Positions 50,887-60,037 are shown, counted from the first letter of the stretch. The stretch is 64,000 nucleotides of DNA from Tautonia rosea (GCF_012958305.1 NZ_JABBYO010000005.1:434001-498000); one strand, 5' to 3'. A program made the numbers and translations. The notes: a model not told the origin generated them from the sequence alone.

Positions 50887-51969
50887 ATGATCAGCCCGAA
50901 TCCGTCCCGCCGATCATTTCTCAAAGTTGCAGGAGCCGCCGGTCTTTCCGCCGCGGCCGGAAGCGTCGCCCTTGGTCGGGACGACCAGTCGAGCAAGGAA
51001 CGTCCCGTGGTCGGGACGGGGTCGCATCAATACGAGTGCATCCACGGCTGGGGAGAGGTTCCCGATCATATCAATTGGTTTGAAACCCATGGGGTTGCGG
51101 TGGATCGAGATGGCTTGATCTACATCACCCATCGGGCGGGAGGGGATCGGGCGTCTTCTCCCGAAATGGCGCAGGATACGATTGTCGTCTTCGATCCGGA
51201 CGGAAAATTTGTCCGGTCGTTCGGGAAGGAATACCACGGCGGAGGCCATGGCATCGACATTCGTGAGGAAGACGGCCAGGAATACCTTTACCTTGCCTTT
51301 ATGTTCCCGATCAACCTCGTCGTGAAGACGGACTTGAAGGGAGAGGTGGTCTGGGTCAAGGAAAAGCCCGAGGAGCCGGGTGTCTATGCCGATCCCGAGG
51401 CCCGGTTCAGCCCGACGAACGTGGCGTTCGCGCCGGACGGTGGCTTCTACGTCGGTGATGGCTATGGATCGAATTACATTCATCAATACGACAAGAAGGG
51501 TGAGTGGGTTCGGACGTGGGGCGGCACCGGTGAGGAAGCGGGAAAGATGCGCACCCCTCACGGCCTCTGGTTCGACGACCGTCCGGGGCGAGAGCCGGAA
51601 TTGGTTGTGGCCGACCGTGCCAATGCGCGGCTCCAGTATTTCTCTCCCGAGGGGGAATTCCAGTCGATCCTCGATGAGGTCAGCTTCCCGGCTCACTTTG
51701 ACATTCAAGGGGATTTGTTGCTGGTGCCCGATCTGCATGCTCGGGTCAGCCTGTTCGATCGTGAGAACAACGTAATCAGCCACCTGGGATACGACCCTGA
51801 CTGGACCGCCGAGGTGCTCGACGGCTTTACGGTCCGCACCGAGCCAAATCGCTGGCGCCCGGGCCGCTTCGTCCACCCGCATGACGCCTGCTTCGACGCC
51901 GAGGGGAACATTTTCGTCGCGGAATGGGTCCGCACCGGGCGGGTTTCCAAGCTGCGTCGACTCTCCTGA
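50887..51969 (+). CDS. NHL-repeat (six-bladed beta-propeller) protein with Tat signal
   Basis: A 360-residue protein. The ATG at 50887 has GGGAGC nearby and begins a twin-arginine signal (SRRSFLKVAGAAGLSAAAG). The body has NHL-type blades: THGVAVDRDGLIYITHR, TIVVFDPDGKFVRSFG, PTNVAFAPDGGFYVGDGYGS, VRTWGGTGEEAGKMRTPHG and HPHDACFDAEGNIFVAEW. It resembles the lyase half of peptidylglycine monooxygenase-like propellers, but catalytic residues cannot be confirmed. It is probably extracytoplasmic. The DUF1559 gene follows after 159 bases. Confidence 0.82.
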   Translation: MISPNPSRRSFLKVAGAAGLSAAAGSVALGRDDQSSKERPVVGTGSHQYECIHGWGEVPDHINWFETHGVAVDRDGLIYITHRAGGDRASSPEMAQDTIVVFDPDGKFVRSFGKEYHGGGHGIDIREEDGQEYLYLAFMFPINLVVKTDLKGEVVWVKEKPEEPGVYADPEARFSPTNVAFAPDGGFYVGDGYGSNYIHQYDKKGEWVRTWGGTGEEAGKMRTPHGLWFDDRPGREPELVVADRANARLQYFSPEGEFQSILDEVSFPAHFDIQGDLLLVPDLHARVSLFDRENNVISHLGYDPDWTAEVLDGFTVRTEPNRWRPGRFVHPHDACFDAEGNIFVAEWVRTGRVSKLRRLS

Positions 51970-52128
51970 ACGCGTTGCGGTTGCTCCGCTTGCAACGAAG
52001 GCCGGTCCGGCCCCGCGCCGGGATCGGCCTTCTTGACCGAAGGAATTCATTGACACCATGGGCGACCTGGTTGAGACTGAGAATCAAGGTCCCACCAAGG
52101 AGCGCCAAACACACATGGGTCAGAATCG

Positions 52129-53169
52129 ATGAATTCGCTGAATCGTCGCGGGTTTACCCTGATCGAGCTGCTGGTGGTCATCGTGATCATCGGCGTGCTG
52201 ATCGCAATGCTCTTGCCCGCCGTGCAGGCGGCCCGGGAGGCCGCGAGGCGGATGCAGTGCACCAACAACCTGAAGCAACTTGGCCTGGCATTGCACAACT
52301 ACGAGGGGACCCTCGGTGCTTTGCCGCCGACGCTGGTGATGACCGGGACGAGCCCGACCAGCATCACCTGGACCAACAGCATCGGCGCGCACTCGCGCAT
52401 CCTGCCCTTCGCCGAGCAGGGCCCGATCTTCGAGGCGATCAATTTCGACATCGAGATGTATTCCCCCGCGAATCGGACCGCCACGTCAACGCGGATCGCC
52501 CTGTTCGTCTGCCCAAGCGAGACGGACCAGACGTTCGTCCACGAGCGCGGCGGCGAGATGAGCGTCTGCAATTACGGCTTCTGCCAGGGGGATTGGTTCA
52601 ACTGGGCCGGCCCGGGCAGCACGCGGAAGAACCGCTCGGCGTTCGGCCCGAACCAGTCGCGCCGATGGTCGGAGTTCCGGGACGGCCTGAGCCAAACGCT
52701 GCTCATGTCGGAGGGGAAGGCCTACCAGGCGTACTACCGCGACTGCTCCTCGCGGATGTTGCAGAACATCTCCGGGCCCGACGACATCCCGCCCCCCGAC
52801 GCCGATCCCTATACGGTCGCGCCGGAGTACCGAGGGGCGGGGGGCTGTGCGGCCCGCTTCGAGGGGCATTCCGAATGGCCCGAATCGGGCGTCCATCACG
52901 CCGGGTTCACGACCGCCTGGCCGCCAAACAAGCAGATCCGGGGCGGACCGAACAACGAGCACGAGGACCTTGATCTGAACAGCTTCCGGGAGAAGATGGG
53001 CGGCCCCTCCTACGCGGCCATCACCTCGCGGAGTTACCACCCCGGCGGGGTGAACTCCCTGTTCGCCGATGGGAGCGTGCGGTTCGTCAAGGAGACGATC
53101 AACGGCTTCACGTGGCGTGCCCTCGGCTCGGTCGCCGGTGGTGAAGTCGTCTCGGCGGATTCCTACTGA
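52129..53169 (+). CDS. DUF1559 protein with type IV pilin-like N-terminus, copy 1
   Basis: A 346-residue protein. The N-terminus [20 protein letters not shown] is a type IV prepilin/pseudopilin methylation motif (cleavage after G, then F-T-L-I-E). [20 protein letters not shown] and, at the end, [20 protein letters not shown] are DUF1559 hallmarks. It is probably processed by prepilin peptidase and placed in a surface or secretion-related fibre. It is directly followed, 12 bases on, by the solute-binding protein gene. Codon use in this pair is more GC-rich than in neighbours. Confidence 0.92.
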   Translation: MNSLNRRGFTLIELLVVIVIIGVLIAMLLPAVQAAREAARRMQCTNNLKQLGLALHNYEGTLGALPPTLVMTGTSPTSITWTNSIGAHSRILPFAEQGPIFEAINFDIEMYSPANRTATSTRIALFVCPSETDQTFVHERGGEMSVCNYGFCQGDWFNWAGPGSTRKNRSAFGPNQSRRWSEFRDGLSQTLLMSEGKAYQAYYRDCSSRMLQNISGPDDIPPPDADPYTVAPEYRGAGGCAARFEGHSEWPESGVHHAGFTTAWPPNKQIRGGPNNEHEDLDLNSFREKMGGPSYAAITSRSYHPGGVNSLFADGSVRFVKETINGFTWRALGSVAGGEVVSADSY

Positions 53170-53181
53170 GGAGTGAGGTGC

Positions 53182-54234
53182 ATGCACATCAGGACGACGA
53201 CCCGGACCCTCCGCGAGGCGCTCTTGCTCGCGGCATTCGCGGGGCTTTGCGGTTGCGGCGGATTGACACCCGAGGGAGATTCTGACCGGGTGGTGATCTA
53301 CGCCGCGCTCGACGAGGAATTCTCGAAGCCGATCCTCGAGGAATACGAGGCGGAGACGGGGGTCCGGGTCGATGCGAAATACGACGTCGAGAGCACGAAG
53401 ACGGTCGGCCTCACCAACGCGATCATCGCCGAGGCCGACCGCCCCCGGGCCGACCTGTTCTGGAACAACGAGATCCTCAACACGCTCCGGCTCCATCGCC
53501 TCGGCCTGCTCGAATCGTTCGCCCCGGAGCACGCCGACGCCATCCCCGACCAGTACAAGGCCGACGACGGGACCTGGTACGGGTTTGCCGCGCGGGCCCG
53601 GGTCCTGATCGTGAACACGGACCTCGTGCCCGAATCGGATCGGCCGACCAGCATTCTTGACCTTGCCGATCCGAGGTGGAAGGGGAAGGCTGCCATCGCC
53701 AAGCCGCTCTTCGGCACCACCGCCTCGCACGCCGCCTGCCTGTTCGAGGCCTGGGGCGATGAGAAGGCGAAGCAGTATTTCCGCGACTTGAAGGCCAATG
53801 AGGTGGCGATCCCTTCCGGGAACAAGCAGGTGGCGCAGGATGTCGCCTCCGGCCGGTTTGCCTTCGGCCTGACCGACACGGACGACGCGATGGTGATGAT
53901 CGAGCGACTTGGGGCCCCGGTCGCGATCGTCTACCCGGATCAGGACGAGGGCGGGCTCGGGACGCTCTTCATCCCGAACACGCTGGCGAGGATCAAGGGG
54001 TCGCCCCACGCCCCGGCCGCGGACGAGCTGGCGAGCGCGATCATCAGCCCGAAGGTCGAGGCCGCGCTCGCCGCGGGGCCGAGCGCCCAGATCCCGCTCC
54101 TCGAAACTACCGACGCCTCGGCCCGCGTCGAGACACCGAGGAGCATCAAGGCCATGACCGTCGACTTTGAGGCGGCGGCTGCTCGCTGGGATGAGGTGGC
54201 CCAATTCATCCGAGAGGAATTCGCCACCGATTAG
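53182..54234 (+). CDS. Extracellular solute-binding protein, Fe(III) type
   Basis: A 350-residue protein. The ATG at 53182, after GGAG, begins a lipoprotein-like signal (EALLLAAFAGLCGCGG). The mature part follows the FutA/IdiA/FbpA periplasmic-binding pattern: RVVIYAALDEEFSKPILEEY, FWNNEILNTLRLHRLGLLE, YGFAARARVLIVNTDLVP and ARIKGSPHAPAADELASAI. No permease or ATPase gene is adjacent, so it may serve a transporter encoded elsewhere or have a non-transport role. It forms an operon with the DUF1559 gene. Confidence 0.88.
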   Translation: MHIRTTTRTLREALLLAAFAGLCGCGGLTPEGDSDRVVIYAALDEEFSKPILEEYEAETGVRVDAKYDVESTKTVGLTNAIIAEADRPRADLFWNNEILNTLRLHRLGLLESFAPEHADAIPDQYKADDGTWYGFAARARVLIVNTDLVPESDRPTSILDLADPRWKGKAAIAKPLFGTTASHAACLFEAWGDEKAKQYFRDLKANEVAIPSGNKQVAQDVASGRFAFGLTDTDDAMVMIERLGAPVAIVYPDQDEGGLGTLFIPNTLARIKGSPHAPAADELASAIISPKVEAALAAGPSAQIPLLETTDASARVETPRSIKAMTVDFEAAAARWDEVAQFIREEFATD

Positions 54235-54265
54235 ACCCAGGTGATTGGCCCGCGAATTGCTCTGG

Positions 54266-54934
54266 ATGGGAGAGCAAGATGTCTCGACTTCCCCCACCGG
54301 AGACCCGATCGTGTTTCGCCTGACTCAGGCTCAACCTGATGGGCAGGGCCTGGTGTTCGCCTCGCAAGGCTACGGTCCCTTGCTGCAGCGCGAATACGTT
54401 GCCGTGATCGAGGGATCAGACTGCTCGCCCGAGGAGGTCGCCGATCGGGTCCGGACCGACTTTGTGACGTTTGCACCGAGGGAGACGGCCCGTTTCAAGT
54501 GCCGATCGCACGAGGAAGGCGAACCTTTGAAGGTGGGCGATGTGCTCGACATCACGCTTTCCCTTGTGGGCGCGTGCCGCGTCAAGGTCGTCCACGTCGA
54601 CGATCGCAGCCTCACGTTACGGACAATGGAAGGTCATCCCGAAGTGGGCAGGATCACGTTCGTCGCTGATCGAGACGATCAGGGGCGGCAGCGATTCGGC
54701 ATTATGAGCCGAACCCGGGCAAACGGCCTCACAAACTTTGCCGGGTTCTTGCTGATGGGCAAGCAGATGCAGGCACGTTGCTGGATCAATTTCATCGGCA
54801 ATCTGGCCGAGGCATGCAACGGGCGAGTGCTTGGTGCTGTCAAGGTCCGCACGAGAGCCGTGGAGGAGACTCCCGCCGATCGCCCTGGTGGTCCGGATGA
54901 GCCGACCTGTTCCACCAGGGTCGAGGGTCATTAA
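54266..54934 (+). CDS. DUF1990-associated protein, unknown function
   Basis: A 222-residue protein. ATG 54266 is the first in-frame ATG; no good ribosome binding site is present, so the start is uncertain. It has REYVAVIEGSDCSPEEVADR, LTLRTMEGHPEVGRITFVAD and SRTRANGLTNFAGFLLMG, features that resemble SRPBCC/DUF1990-type proteins. I do not know its ligand. It ends one base before the DUF1990 gene start, so the two are co-transcribed and probably cooperate. Confidence 0.7.
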   Translation: MGEQDVSTSPTGDPIVFRLTQAQPDGQGLVFASQGYGPLLQREYVAVIEGSDCSPEEVADRVRTDFVTFAPRETARFKCRSHEEGEPLKVGDVLDITLSLVGACRVKVVHVDDRSLTLRTMEGHPEVGRITFVADRDDQGRQRFGIMSRTRANGLTNFAGFLLMGKQMQARCWINFIGNLAEACNGRVLGAVKVRTRAVEETPADRPGGPDEPTCSTRVEGH

Positions 54935-54935
54935 C

Positions 54936-55646
54936 ATGGCGCAGCCGCACGCGCCCTGGCCCTGGCGATTCGGCCGGGGCTGGTCGGAGTCTGAGTTGCG
55001 AACAATGCTCAGCGAACTGGCTCACCGACCAGTGAATTTCGACAGTCCGCCTGAGCAGATGACTGTCGATCATGGGTGGACAGTCGACGGCTCACACGAC
55101 AGCCTAGGTTTCGAACCCGAAGGCCCCCCCCTGCCCAGGAGCCTGTATGCTCGTGCTCGGGAGGGACTACTCCATTATGATTTCTCGGACCCGTCGATCG
55201 TGGAAGGGCACTTTGACCCGGAGGTCAACCCGTTGGGTCGAGATATGTTGCTGGAACTGAAAGTCCTTGGTTTCCGGTTTCTCGGAGGCTGCCGGGTCAC
55301 TCATCTTCGAGAGGAAACTGATGAGGGAATCACTGCCTTCGGGTTTCGCTACGACACCCTGGCCGGACACATCGAGCGTGGCTTTGAGTGGTTTTTGCTT
55401 ACCAAGGATCATCAGACTGGCGAGGTCCACTTCCGGATCGAAGCTCACTGGAAACTCGGTGATTTCCCGAACTGGTGGAGCCGGCTCGGATTCCGGATTC
55501 TTGGCGAACGATATCGCCATCGCTGGCGACTTCGGGCTCCGGATCGGCTTCGAACGCTCGCAAAATACTCGGGTTCCCCATCGCACTTCGAGGCGGGAAT
55601 GCTCGCCCATCGAGGCAATCTAGCCCCGCGACGCAGCTCAGATTGA
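54936..55646 (+). CDS. DUF1990 family protein
   Basis: A 236-residue protein. LYARAREGLLHYDFSDPSIV, EGHFDPEVNPLGRDMLLELK and VLGFRFLGGCRVTHLREETD are characteristic DUF1990 stretches. A late segment (HFRIEAHWKLGDFPNWWSRL) completes the fold, thought to be START/SRPBCC-like and able to bind a hydrophobic ligand. GAGG stands eight bases before the ATG, which begins one base after the upstream stop. It is cytoplasmic by lack of signal. The ligand is unknown. Confidence 0.85.
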   Translation: MAQPHAPWPWRFGRGWSESELRTMLSELAHRPVNFDSPPEQMTVDHGWTVDGSHDSLGFEPEGPPLPRSLYARAREGLLHYDFSDPSIVEGHFDPEVNPLGRDMLLELKVLGFRFLGGCRVTHLREETDEGITAFGFRYDTLAGHIERGFEWFLLTKDHQTGEVHFRIEAHWKLGDFPNWWSRLGFRILGERYRHRWRLRAPDRLRTLAKYSGSPSHFEAGMLAHRGNLAPRRSSD

Positions 55647-55729
55647 TCATTTGAGTGACAAAGAAGCACAGATGACGGAGGAGCCAGGAAGAGGCTCCCC
55701 CGAGCGTCACTCGTCAACGCACAGTCACA

Positions 55730-55993
55730 CTATTGTGAGCCGTGAAGCTTGACCATTTTGTTATAAACACCCATAAGCATAATCGTCGAGGGCCATAGTC
55801 CGACGAAAAGCGCGGCATTGCGGTGCCCAGCAAGACGAAGGCCGAGCGACAGCCCAACCGCACCAAAGGCAGTGGCAAGGTAGACCCCAGACGGAACCAT
55901 GCTGGTGTAATGTTCGATCGCCTTGGTCAGATAACCCTCTTCATGCTGATGGGCATGAACACTCATCTCGAATTCAGCGCGAGGTGCGACCAT
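55730..55993 (-). CDS. Small membrane protein, unknown function
   Basis: An 87-residue protein. The ATG at 55993 has GGAGG about ten bases upstream; an internal ATG (55966) has none. The N-terminal part is charged and His-rich (MSVHAHQHEEGYLTKAIEHY), then two hydrophobic helices follow (GVYLATAFGAVGLSLGLRLA and AALFVGLWPSTIMLMGVY). No family is recognised. It converges with the DUF1990 gene and follows the lipoprotein gene on the same strand. Confidence 0.7.
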   Translation of the reverse strand: MVAPRAEFEMSVHAHQHEEGYLTKAIEHYTSMVPSGVYLATAFGAVGLSLGLRLAGHRNAALFVGLWPSTIMLMGVYNKMVKLHGSQ

Positions 55994-56068
55994 GTTTTCG
56001 GGACCTCCAGCAACGAGAGAAATGGACTCAAGTAGACCAAAGACTTGTGAGCAATCCTGGTGCCATGA

Positions 56069-56422
56069 TCACGAGGATTGATCACCCTGGCCCAATGTTT
56101 TTGGAGAAGGCAAGGGACGGGATTTGAGGCGATCAATGTCTGCAGCAGTCGGTTCCTGAGCGTCGCGTAGCGCATAGGCGCGACTCCGAGCTCGTTCCCA
56201 GTCGCCGGCCCGACCGGCTGTGACGATCGCGTCAAACGCAGCCTCCTCGGCACCGCGAAGTGCCCCTTGAGCACGGAGTGCGTCGATTTCTTCGGCCAGT
56301 GATTCGAGCAACACGGGATCGCTCACCGATGTTGCGGTCGCGAGGCGAAGAATCAGTTCTCGATGCTCCGGTTCGACCTGTGGAGGAGCGCACCCTCCCG
56401 CAAGCAGCACAAGCGCAATCAA
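56069..56422 (-). CDS. Small lipoprotein, uncertain start
   Basis: A protein of about 117 residues if started at TTG 56422. Sequence upstream of the cysteine (TLIALVLLAGGCAPP) is lipobox-like. The rest is helical (HRELILRLATATSVSDPVLL, then ERARSRAYALRDAQE). No ATG or GTG lies in frame after the DUF1559 stop. A GTG at 56483 sits just after that stop but in another frame. The open frame continues into the DUF1559 gene. It is downstream of the second DUF1559 gene, and may be a lipoprotein partner of it. Confidence 0.55.
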   Translation of the reverse strand: MIALVLLAGGCAPPQVEPEHRELILRLATATSVSDPVLLESLAEEIDALRAQGALRGAEEAAFDAIVTAGRAGDWERARSRAYALRDAQEPTAADIDRLKSRPLPSPKTLGQGDQSS

Positions 56423-56483
56423 TGTAACGGTGGCGATCGTTCCCGGTTGGGTCTGTATGGGAGAGACCCAGCAGGAATCGCAC

Positions 56484-57488
56484 TCAGAATTCGTCGGCAC
56501 TGACGACCTCCCCTCCTCGGATGGTGGCCATTGCCGCCCAGGCACGTTGATTACAGGTTTCCTTGACGAACCGCACACTCCCATCACCAAACAAGATATT
56601 GCATCCACCGGGATGCTCAGCGTACATCTGGCAGACGTGTGCAGAACGGGCATTCGGCGGGTGAATGACAAGATCCTCTCCCACCGAGGGCCCGCTGTGG
56701 GACAGGACCAGCGTGGCGGCGTAGTCACAATCGGAGAAGGCAAACTGAGGGGTTGGGCAGACCACTGCACCAGGGACCACGCCCACCCAGGTTTTGTCAC
56801 TCAGGATGGACGAGTGCTCACCCATGAAGGTGGTATAGGAAAGACCGTCGCGAATGTCAGCAATCGTGGTTTTCGAGTTGCGGAAGAAGGGGCCATCGGC
56901 AACACGGCGCTGGTCCTCGATGGTATAGCCCCAGGCCTCATCACGGCCGGAATTGAGGACGTAGTGCGATCGTGAAAACCGAGCCAGAACCGCGCCGGGC
57001 TGGTCGAGCACGTCGAACTGTCGACTCGTGTCACTGACCGATGGACAGAGAAAGGTGTCGAGCGAGGTCGTCGTGCCGGTGAGATTCTCCGGAAAATGAC
57101 AGGGGAGGTCGACATTCAAGGCCTGAGCAAGCGGTTGCTGCTCCATGAATGCGAGCAAGGTCGTTCCATACCCCCATCCGGGTCCGGTATCGAGCGTGGC
57201 GGGATCAGGAACGCCATGAACCCCTCCGCCTCCGGGAAGTGTTAGATAGCCCGGCGGAAAACATCCAAAGGCCGACTCGTAATGATGCATTCCGAGTCCG
57301 ATTTGCTTGAGGTTGTTCGTGCATTGCGCTCGTCGTGCCGCCTCGCGAGCGGACTGCACTGCTGGTAAGAGCAGGGCAATCAAGATCCCGATGATGGCAA
57401 TGACCACGAGCAATTCGATCAAGGTAAATCCCGAGCGCGTGACCGGCTCTTGCAAACCCATCACCCCTCGACGACGAAGTGCGTTCAT
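56484..57488 (-). CDS. DUF1559 protein with type IV pilin-like N-terminus, copy 2
   Basis: A protein of 334 residues from ATG 57488; TTG 57506 and ATG 57461 are alternatives, none with a strong ribosome binding site. The prepilin motif [20 protein letters not shown] is followed by [20 protein letters not shown]. The C-terminal [20 protein letters not shown] and [10 protein letters not shown] are shared with copy 1. It is likely processed by prepilin peptidase. It heads a minus-strand pair with the small lipoprotein and diverges from the PEP-CTERM gene. Confidence 0.9.
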   Translation of the reverse strand: MNALRRRGVMGLQEPVTRSGFTLIELLVVIAIIGILIALLLPAVQSAREAARRAQCTNNLKQIGLGMHHYESAFGCFPPGYLTLPGGGGVHGVPDPATLDTGPGWGYGTTLLAFMEQQPLAQALNVDLPCHFPENLTGTTTSLDTFLCPSVSDTSRQFDVLDQPGAVLARFSRSHYVLNSGRDEAWGYTIEDQRRVADGPFFRNSKTTIADIRDGLSYTTFMGEHSSILSDKTWVGVVPGAVVCPTPQFAFSDCDYAATLVLSHSGPSVGEDLVIHPPNARSAHVCQMYAEHPGGCNILFGDGSVRFVKETCNQRAWAAMATIRGGEVVSADEF

Positions 57489-57910
57489 CAGATGAGTCCA
57501 GCTCAAGAAAGATGTCTCTACGGCGTCGAGTGGACTTCAAACCTCCGGAAGTCGATCCACCTGCGTCATGTCGCAGGTTGGATCTGGAGAGTTCAGTGGC
57601 AACCCGCCGGCAACGTCACTCGGCAACCGCTCCTGCGCAAAGCTCTCAGCGAACTGTCATCATACCCCGTTTCTCAGAAACGAAAAGAGAATTTTTTTGG
57701 AGTCCCAAAATTCGTTTTGGACACTCCGTGCTAAGATTGAGATTCTACTCTCAATGACACATGCCCCCTCAACGGAGGGTTATTAATAAAACGAGATTGC
57801 GAAGAAAACTTCTCTGGACAGAAGCAAGACGTTTTGAGAAGAACATCATCGCACCGATTTTTCGCCTCTGGCGAGAATCAATTGTGTTCCAGGTATCTCA
57901 GGAGCCAAGG
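57489..57910. other. Divergent intergenic region, AT-rich in part
   Basis: About 420 bases between the second DUF1559 gene and the PEP-CTERM gene. From about 57680 to 57870 it is clearly richer in A and T. It holds a hairpin (57699-57727) and AGGAG at about 57899 before the rightward gene. TAAGATTGAGATTCTACT (from 57733) may include -10-like sequence, unproven. No gene is seen. Confidence 0.5.
57699..57727. other. Hairpin with TTCG loop
   Basis: GGAGT, C, then CCCAAAA, a TTCG loop, then TTTTGG, AC and ACTCC: CCAAAA pairs with TTTTGG and GGAGT with ACTCC. It is preceded by a run of seven T. It lies in the AT-rich part of the divergent region and could be an operator or an RNA element. Confidence 0.5.
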
Positions 57911-58615
57911 ATGAGCACCCTGATGGAGAAGCGGTTGCGGAATGATTGCATCAGGACCGCGATGACGGTGTTGATGGCGAGCCTGTTTCTGGGAGAACAG
58001 GCCGAAGGAGCGGTGATTCGCTCACGGGTTGAGCAGCGGTTGGTGACCTACTCGACCAGCACCACGTTGGGAAACGCGGGGGAACCACCGGTTACGTTGC
58101 TTGAGTTCAATGGAGTCGGCAGCATCTCAACTCCCGAGGCACCAGGGGGCATGTTCTCCATGCCAGGAGTCTTTTCGCTTGGCACCTTTACGACCAAGGC
58201 GGTTCCTTCGGGAATGAGTGTGTTGCTGGATCGTTTTCCCTTCTCGATCACCTTGAATCTGTTTGGAAATTCACCTGATCGTTCGGTCGTTTCCCAGATC
58301 GCGATCAACGGGACTCTGGACGGTGTGCTGTCAACAGCACCGGGAACAGGTCTGATCGCATCCGTGTCGTCGGTTTCGCAAATTGGCACGCCGATTGGGA
58401 CCCCGCCGTTCCGGGTCGAGGATTTGCAAATCCTCGCACCTCAATTCATCATGCCTGCCGGGTCGTCGCCGTCGATGAACACACCCATCTTTGGGTATGT
58501 CAACGCGCAGGTTCCCGAGCCGACCGCGTTGGCGACACTTGGGGTGGGCATCGCCGTGTGGCTGCTCCGTCGTAAGCAGCAGGCACGACGGGTCAGAATG
58601 GAGGTGACAGCCTGA
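57911..58615 (+). CDS. PEP-CTERM sorting domain protein
   Basis: A 234-residue secreted protein. The ATG at 57911 follows AGGAG by six bases; upstream in-frame residues are not signal-like. The N-terminal signal (TAMTVLMASLFLGEQAEGA) is followed by a beta-rich body, and VPEPTALATLGVGIAVWLLR, RRKQQ form the PEP-CTERM tail: V-P-E-P, a hydrophobic helix and a basic end. Such tails are recognised by exosortase, which should be encoded elsewhere in the genome. The function of the body is unknown. A terminator follows. Confidence 0.88.
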   Translation: MSTLMEKRLRNDCIRTAMTVLMASLFLGEQAEGAVIRSRVEQRLVTYSTSTTLGNAGEPPVTLLEFNGVGSISTPEAPGGMFSMPGVFSLGTFTTKAVPSGMSVLLDRFPFSITLNLFGNSPDRSVVSQIAINGTLDGVLSTAPGTGLIASVSSVSQIGTPIGTPPFRVEDLQILAPQFIMPAGSSPSMNTPIFGYVNAQVPEPTALATLGVGIAVWLLRRKQQARRVRMEVTA

Positions 58616-58666
58616 CTGTCCAGTCAGGTGTGATTGCATTGATACGAAGGGTTCGTTGTCGATGTG

Positions 58667-58705
58667 AACGCCCGACCCTCAGTGGCAGGTTCGGGCGTTT
58701 CTTGG
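58667..58705 (+). terminator. Intrinsic terminator
   Basis: AACGCCCGA plus CC pairs with GG plus TTCGGGCGTT, and TTTCTT follows. It lies 52 bases after the PEP-CTERM stop and before the end of the convergent DUF1501 gene. Confidence 0.8.
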
Positions 58706-58744
58706 TGGCGACCGGGCGAACCCCACGACACCCAATCAGATCGC

Positions 58745-60037
58745 TCAGGTAAAAAGCTTGCGAATCGGTCGACCGCCATCCGTGATGGGAACCGGACGGG
58801 GTCCACCGGACAGAATGGTCTCGGGATTGATTCCAAGTGCCGCGTGAATGGTGGCATGAACGTCGGGGATGGAAACCGGGTGGTCGAGGATTGTCTTCGA
58901 GAGGTCGTCGGTGGAGCCGAAGGCGCCGTGATGACGTAATCCGCCACCGGCAAGAACGATCGAAAATGCAGCGCCTTGATGACCGCGTCCACCCCCGGCG
59001 TCGAAGCCGGCGGGACGGCCGAACTCGCTGGCGACGACGATCAAGGTCGAGTCGAGCATCTGCTTGCGTTCGAGATCGAGGATCAAGGACGACAGTGCCG
59101 AATCGAGTTCTTGAATCAAAAGGTGCTGCTTCAACTGACCTTCGTTATGGGTATCCCAGCCCGTTCCATTGAGAAAGCCGAGGTTGTGGGACACCTCGAC
59201 GAACCGAACACCCGATTCGACGAGCCGTCGGGCGAGCAAACAGCGCTGACCGAACTCACCGCCGTAGGATTCCCGGAGTTCGCTTGGTTCCCGATCGAGT
59301 TGGAACACCTCGGTAAATCGAGGTCCGGTATATTTCAAACTCTCGGCCACGGCGCGATCATACCTGGCCAGCGGTGCTTCGAGTTGGGAATTCTGACGAA
59401 GGACGCCGAGGAGCCGTTCTCGATGCCGCTGCCGATCGTCGGTGACGGTCTCAGGACGTTGGAAACCAGCCGGACCGGATCGGGTCTCGGTTAGGTAGAC
59501 GTATCCGGCATCTGGCCCGAGAAAGCCAGGCCCTCGGCTGACGTTGGGAAAGCCGATCAGGACATAGGGGGGGACGCCCTCGTGGGAAGCTCCTCGCAGG
59601 TGGGCAACGACCGAGCCGATCGACGGGTACGTCAAGGTTCCGATCGTCGGGCGGCCGGTGTGCACGAGGTTGGTCGCGGCGGCGTGCTCGTCGATCATCT
59701 CATGATGGACCGTGCGGAGCGCCGTCACGCGGTCCATCACGCGGGCGGTTCGTTCGAGAAACCGACAAACGCGGACACCGGGCACGACGGTTGGAATCGA
59801 CTCGTAGGCGGAGCCGGGGATGCGTTCCCTGGGATCACCAATCGCTTTCGGGTCAAAGGTGTCGATCTGGGCCATTCCCCCGGCAAGCCAGAGGAAAATG
59901 CAATGCTCGGCGGATCCTCGGGGAGCGGTATCGAGTGTGGCTCGTGCCGAAGCTCCCGGCATGATCGCGGCGGAGATCGCCCCGGCAGAAGAGACAAGGA
60001 ATGATCGGCGGTCGAGCGCCGGGAGGGTCGAAGGCAT
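58745..60037 (-). CDS. DUF1501 protein with Tat-like signal
   Basis: A 430-residue protein. The ATG at 60037 is followed by LDRRSFLVSSAGAISAAIMP, a twin-arginine-type signal. The DUF1501 fold has CIFLWLAGGMAQIDTFDPK, VTALRTVHHEMIDEHAAATN, GTGWDTHNEGQLKQH and VVASEFGRPAGFDAGGGRGH. It starts 32 bases after the DUF1549/DUF1553 gene ends, forming the usual planctomycete pair. Function is unknown. It is more diverged from the copy at 48759 than a recent duplicate would be. Confidence 0.9.
   Translation of the reverse strand: MPSTLPALDRRSFLVSSAGAISAAIMPGASARATLDTAPRGSAEHCIFLWLAGGMAQIDTFDPKAIGDPRERIPGSAYESIPTVVPGVRVCRFLERTARVMDRVTALRTVHHEMIDEHAAATNLVHTGRPTIGTLTYPSIGSVVAHLRGASHEGVPPYVLIGFPNVSRGPGFLGPDAGYVYLTETRSGPAGFQRPETVTDDRQRHRERLLGVLRQNSQLEAPLARYDRAVAESLKYTGPRFTEVFQLDREPSELRESYGGEFGQRCLLARRLVESGVRFVEVSHNLGFLNGTGWDTHNEGQLKQHLLIQELDSALSSLILDLERKQMLDSTLIVVASEFGRPAGFDAGGGRGHQGAAFSIVLAGGGLRHHGAFGSTDDLSKTILDHPVSIPDVHATIHAALGINPETILSGGPRPVPITDGGRPIRKLFT

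Noticed and set aside
52486-54297. A 603-codon open frame on the minus strand
   Set aside because: It lies opposite the DUF1559 and solute-binding genes, whose motifs are beyond doubt; it has no family signature and no signal or ribosome binding site.
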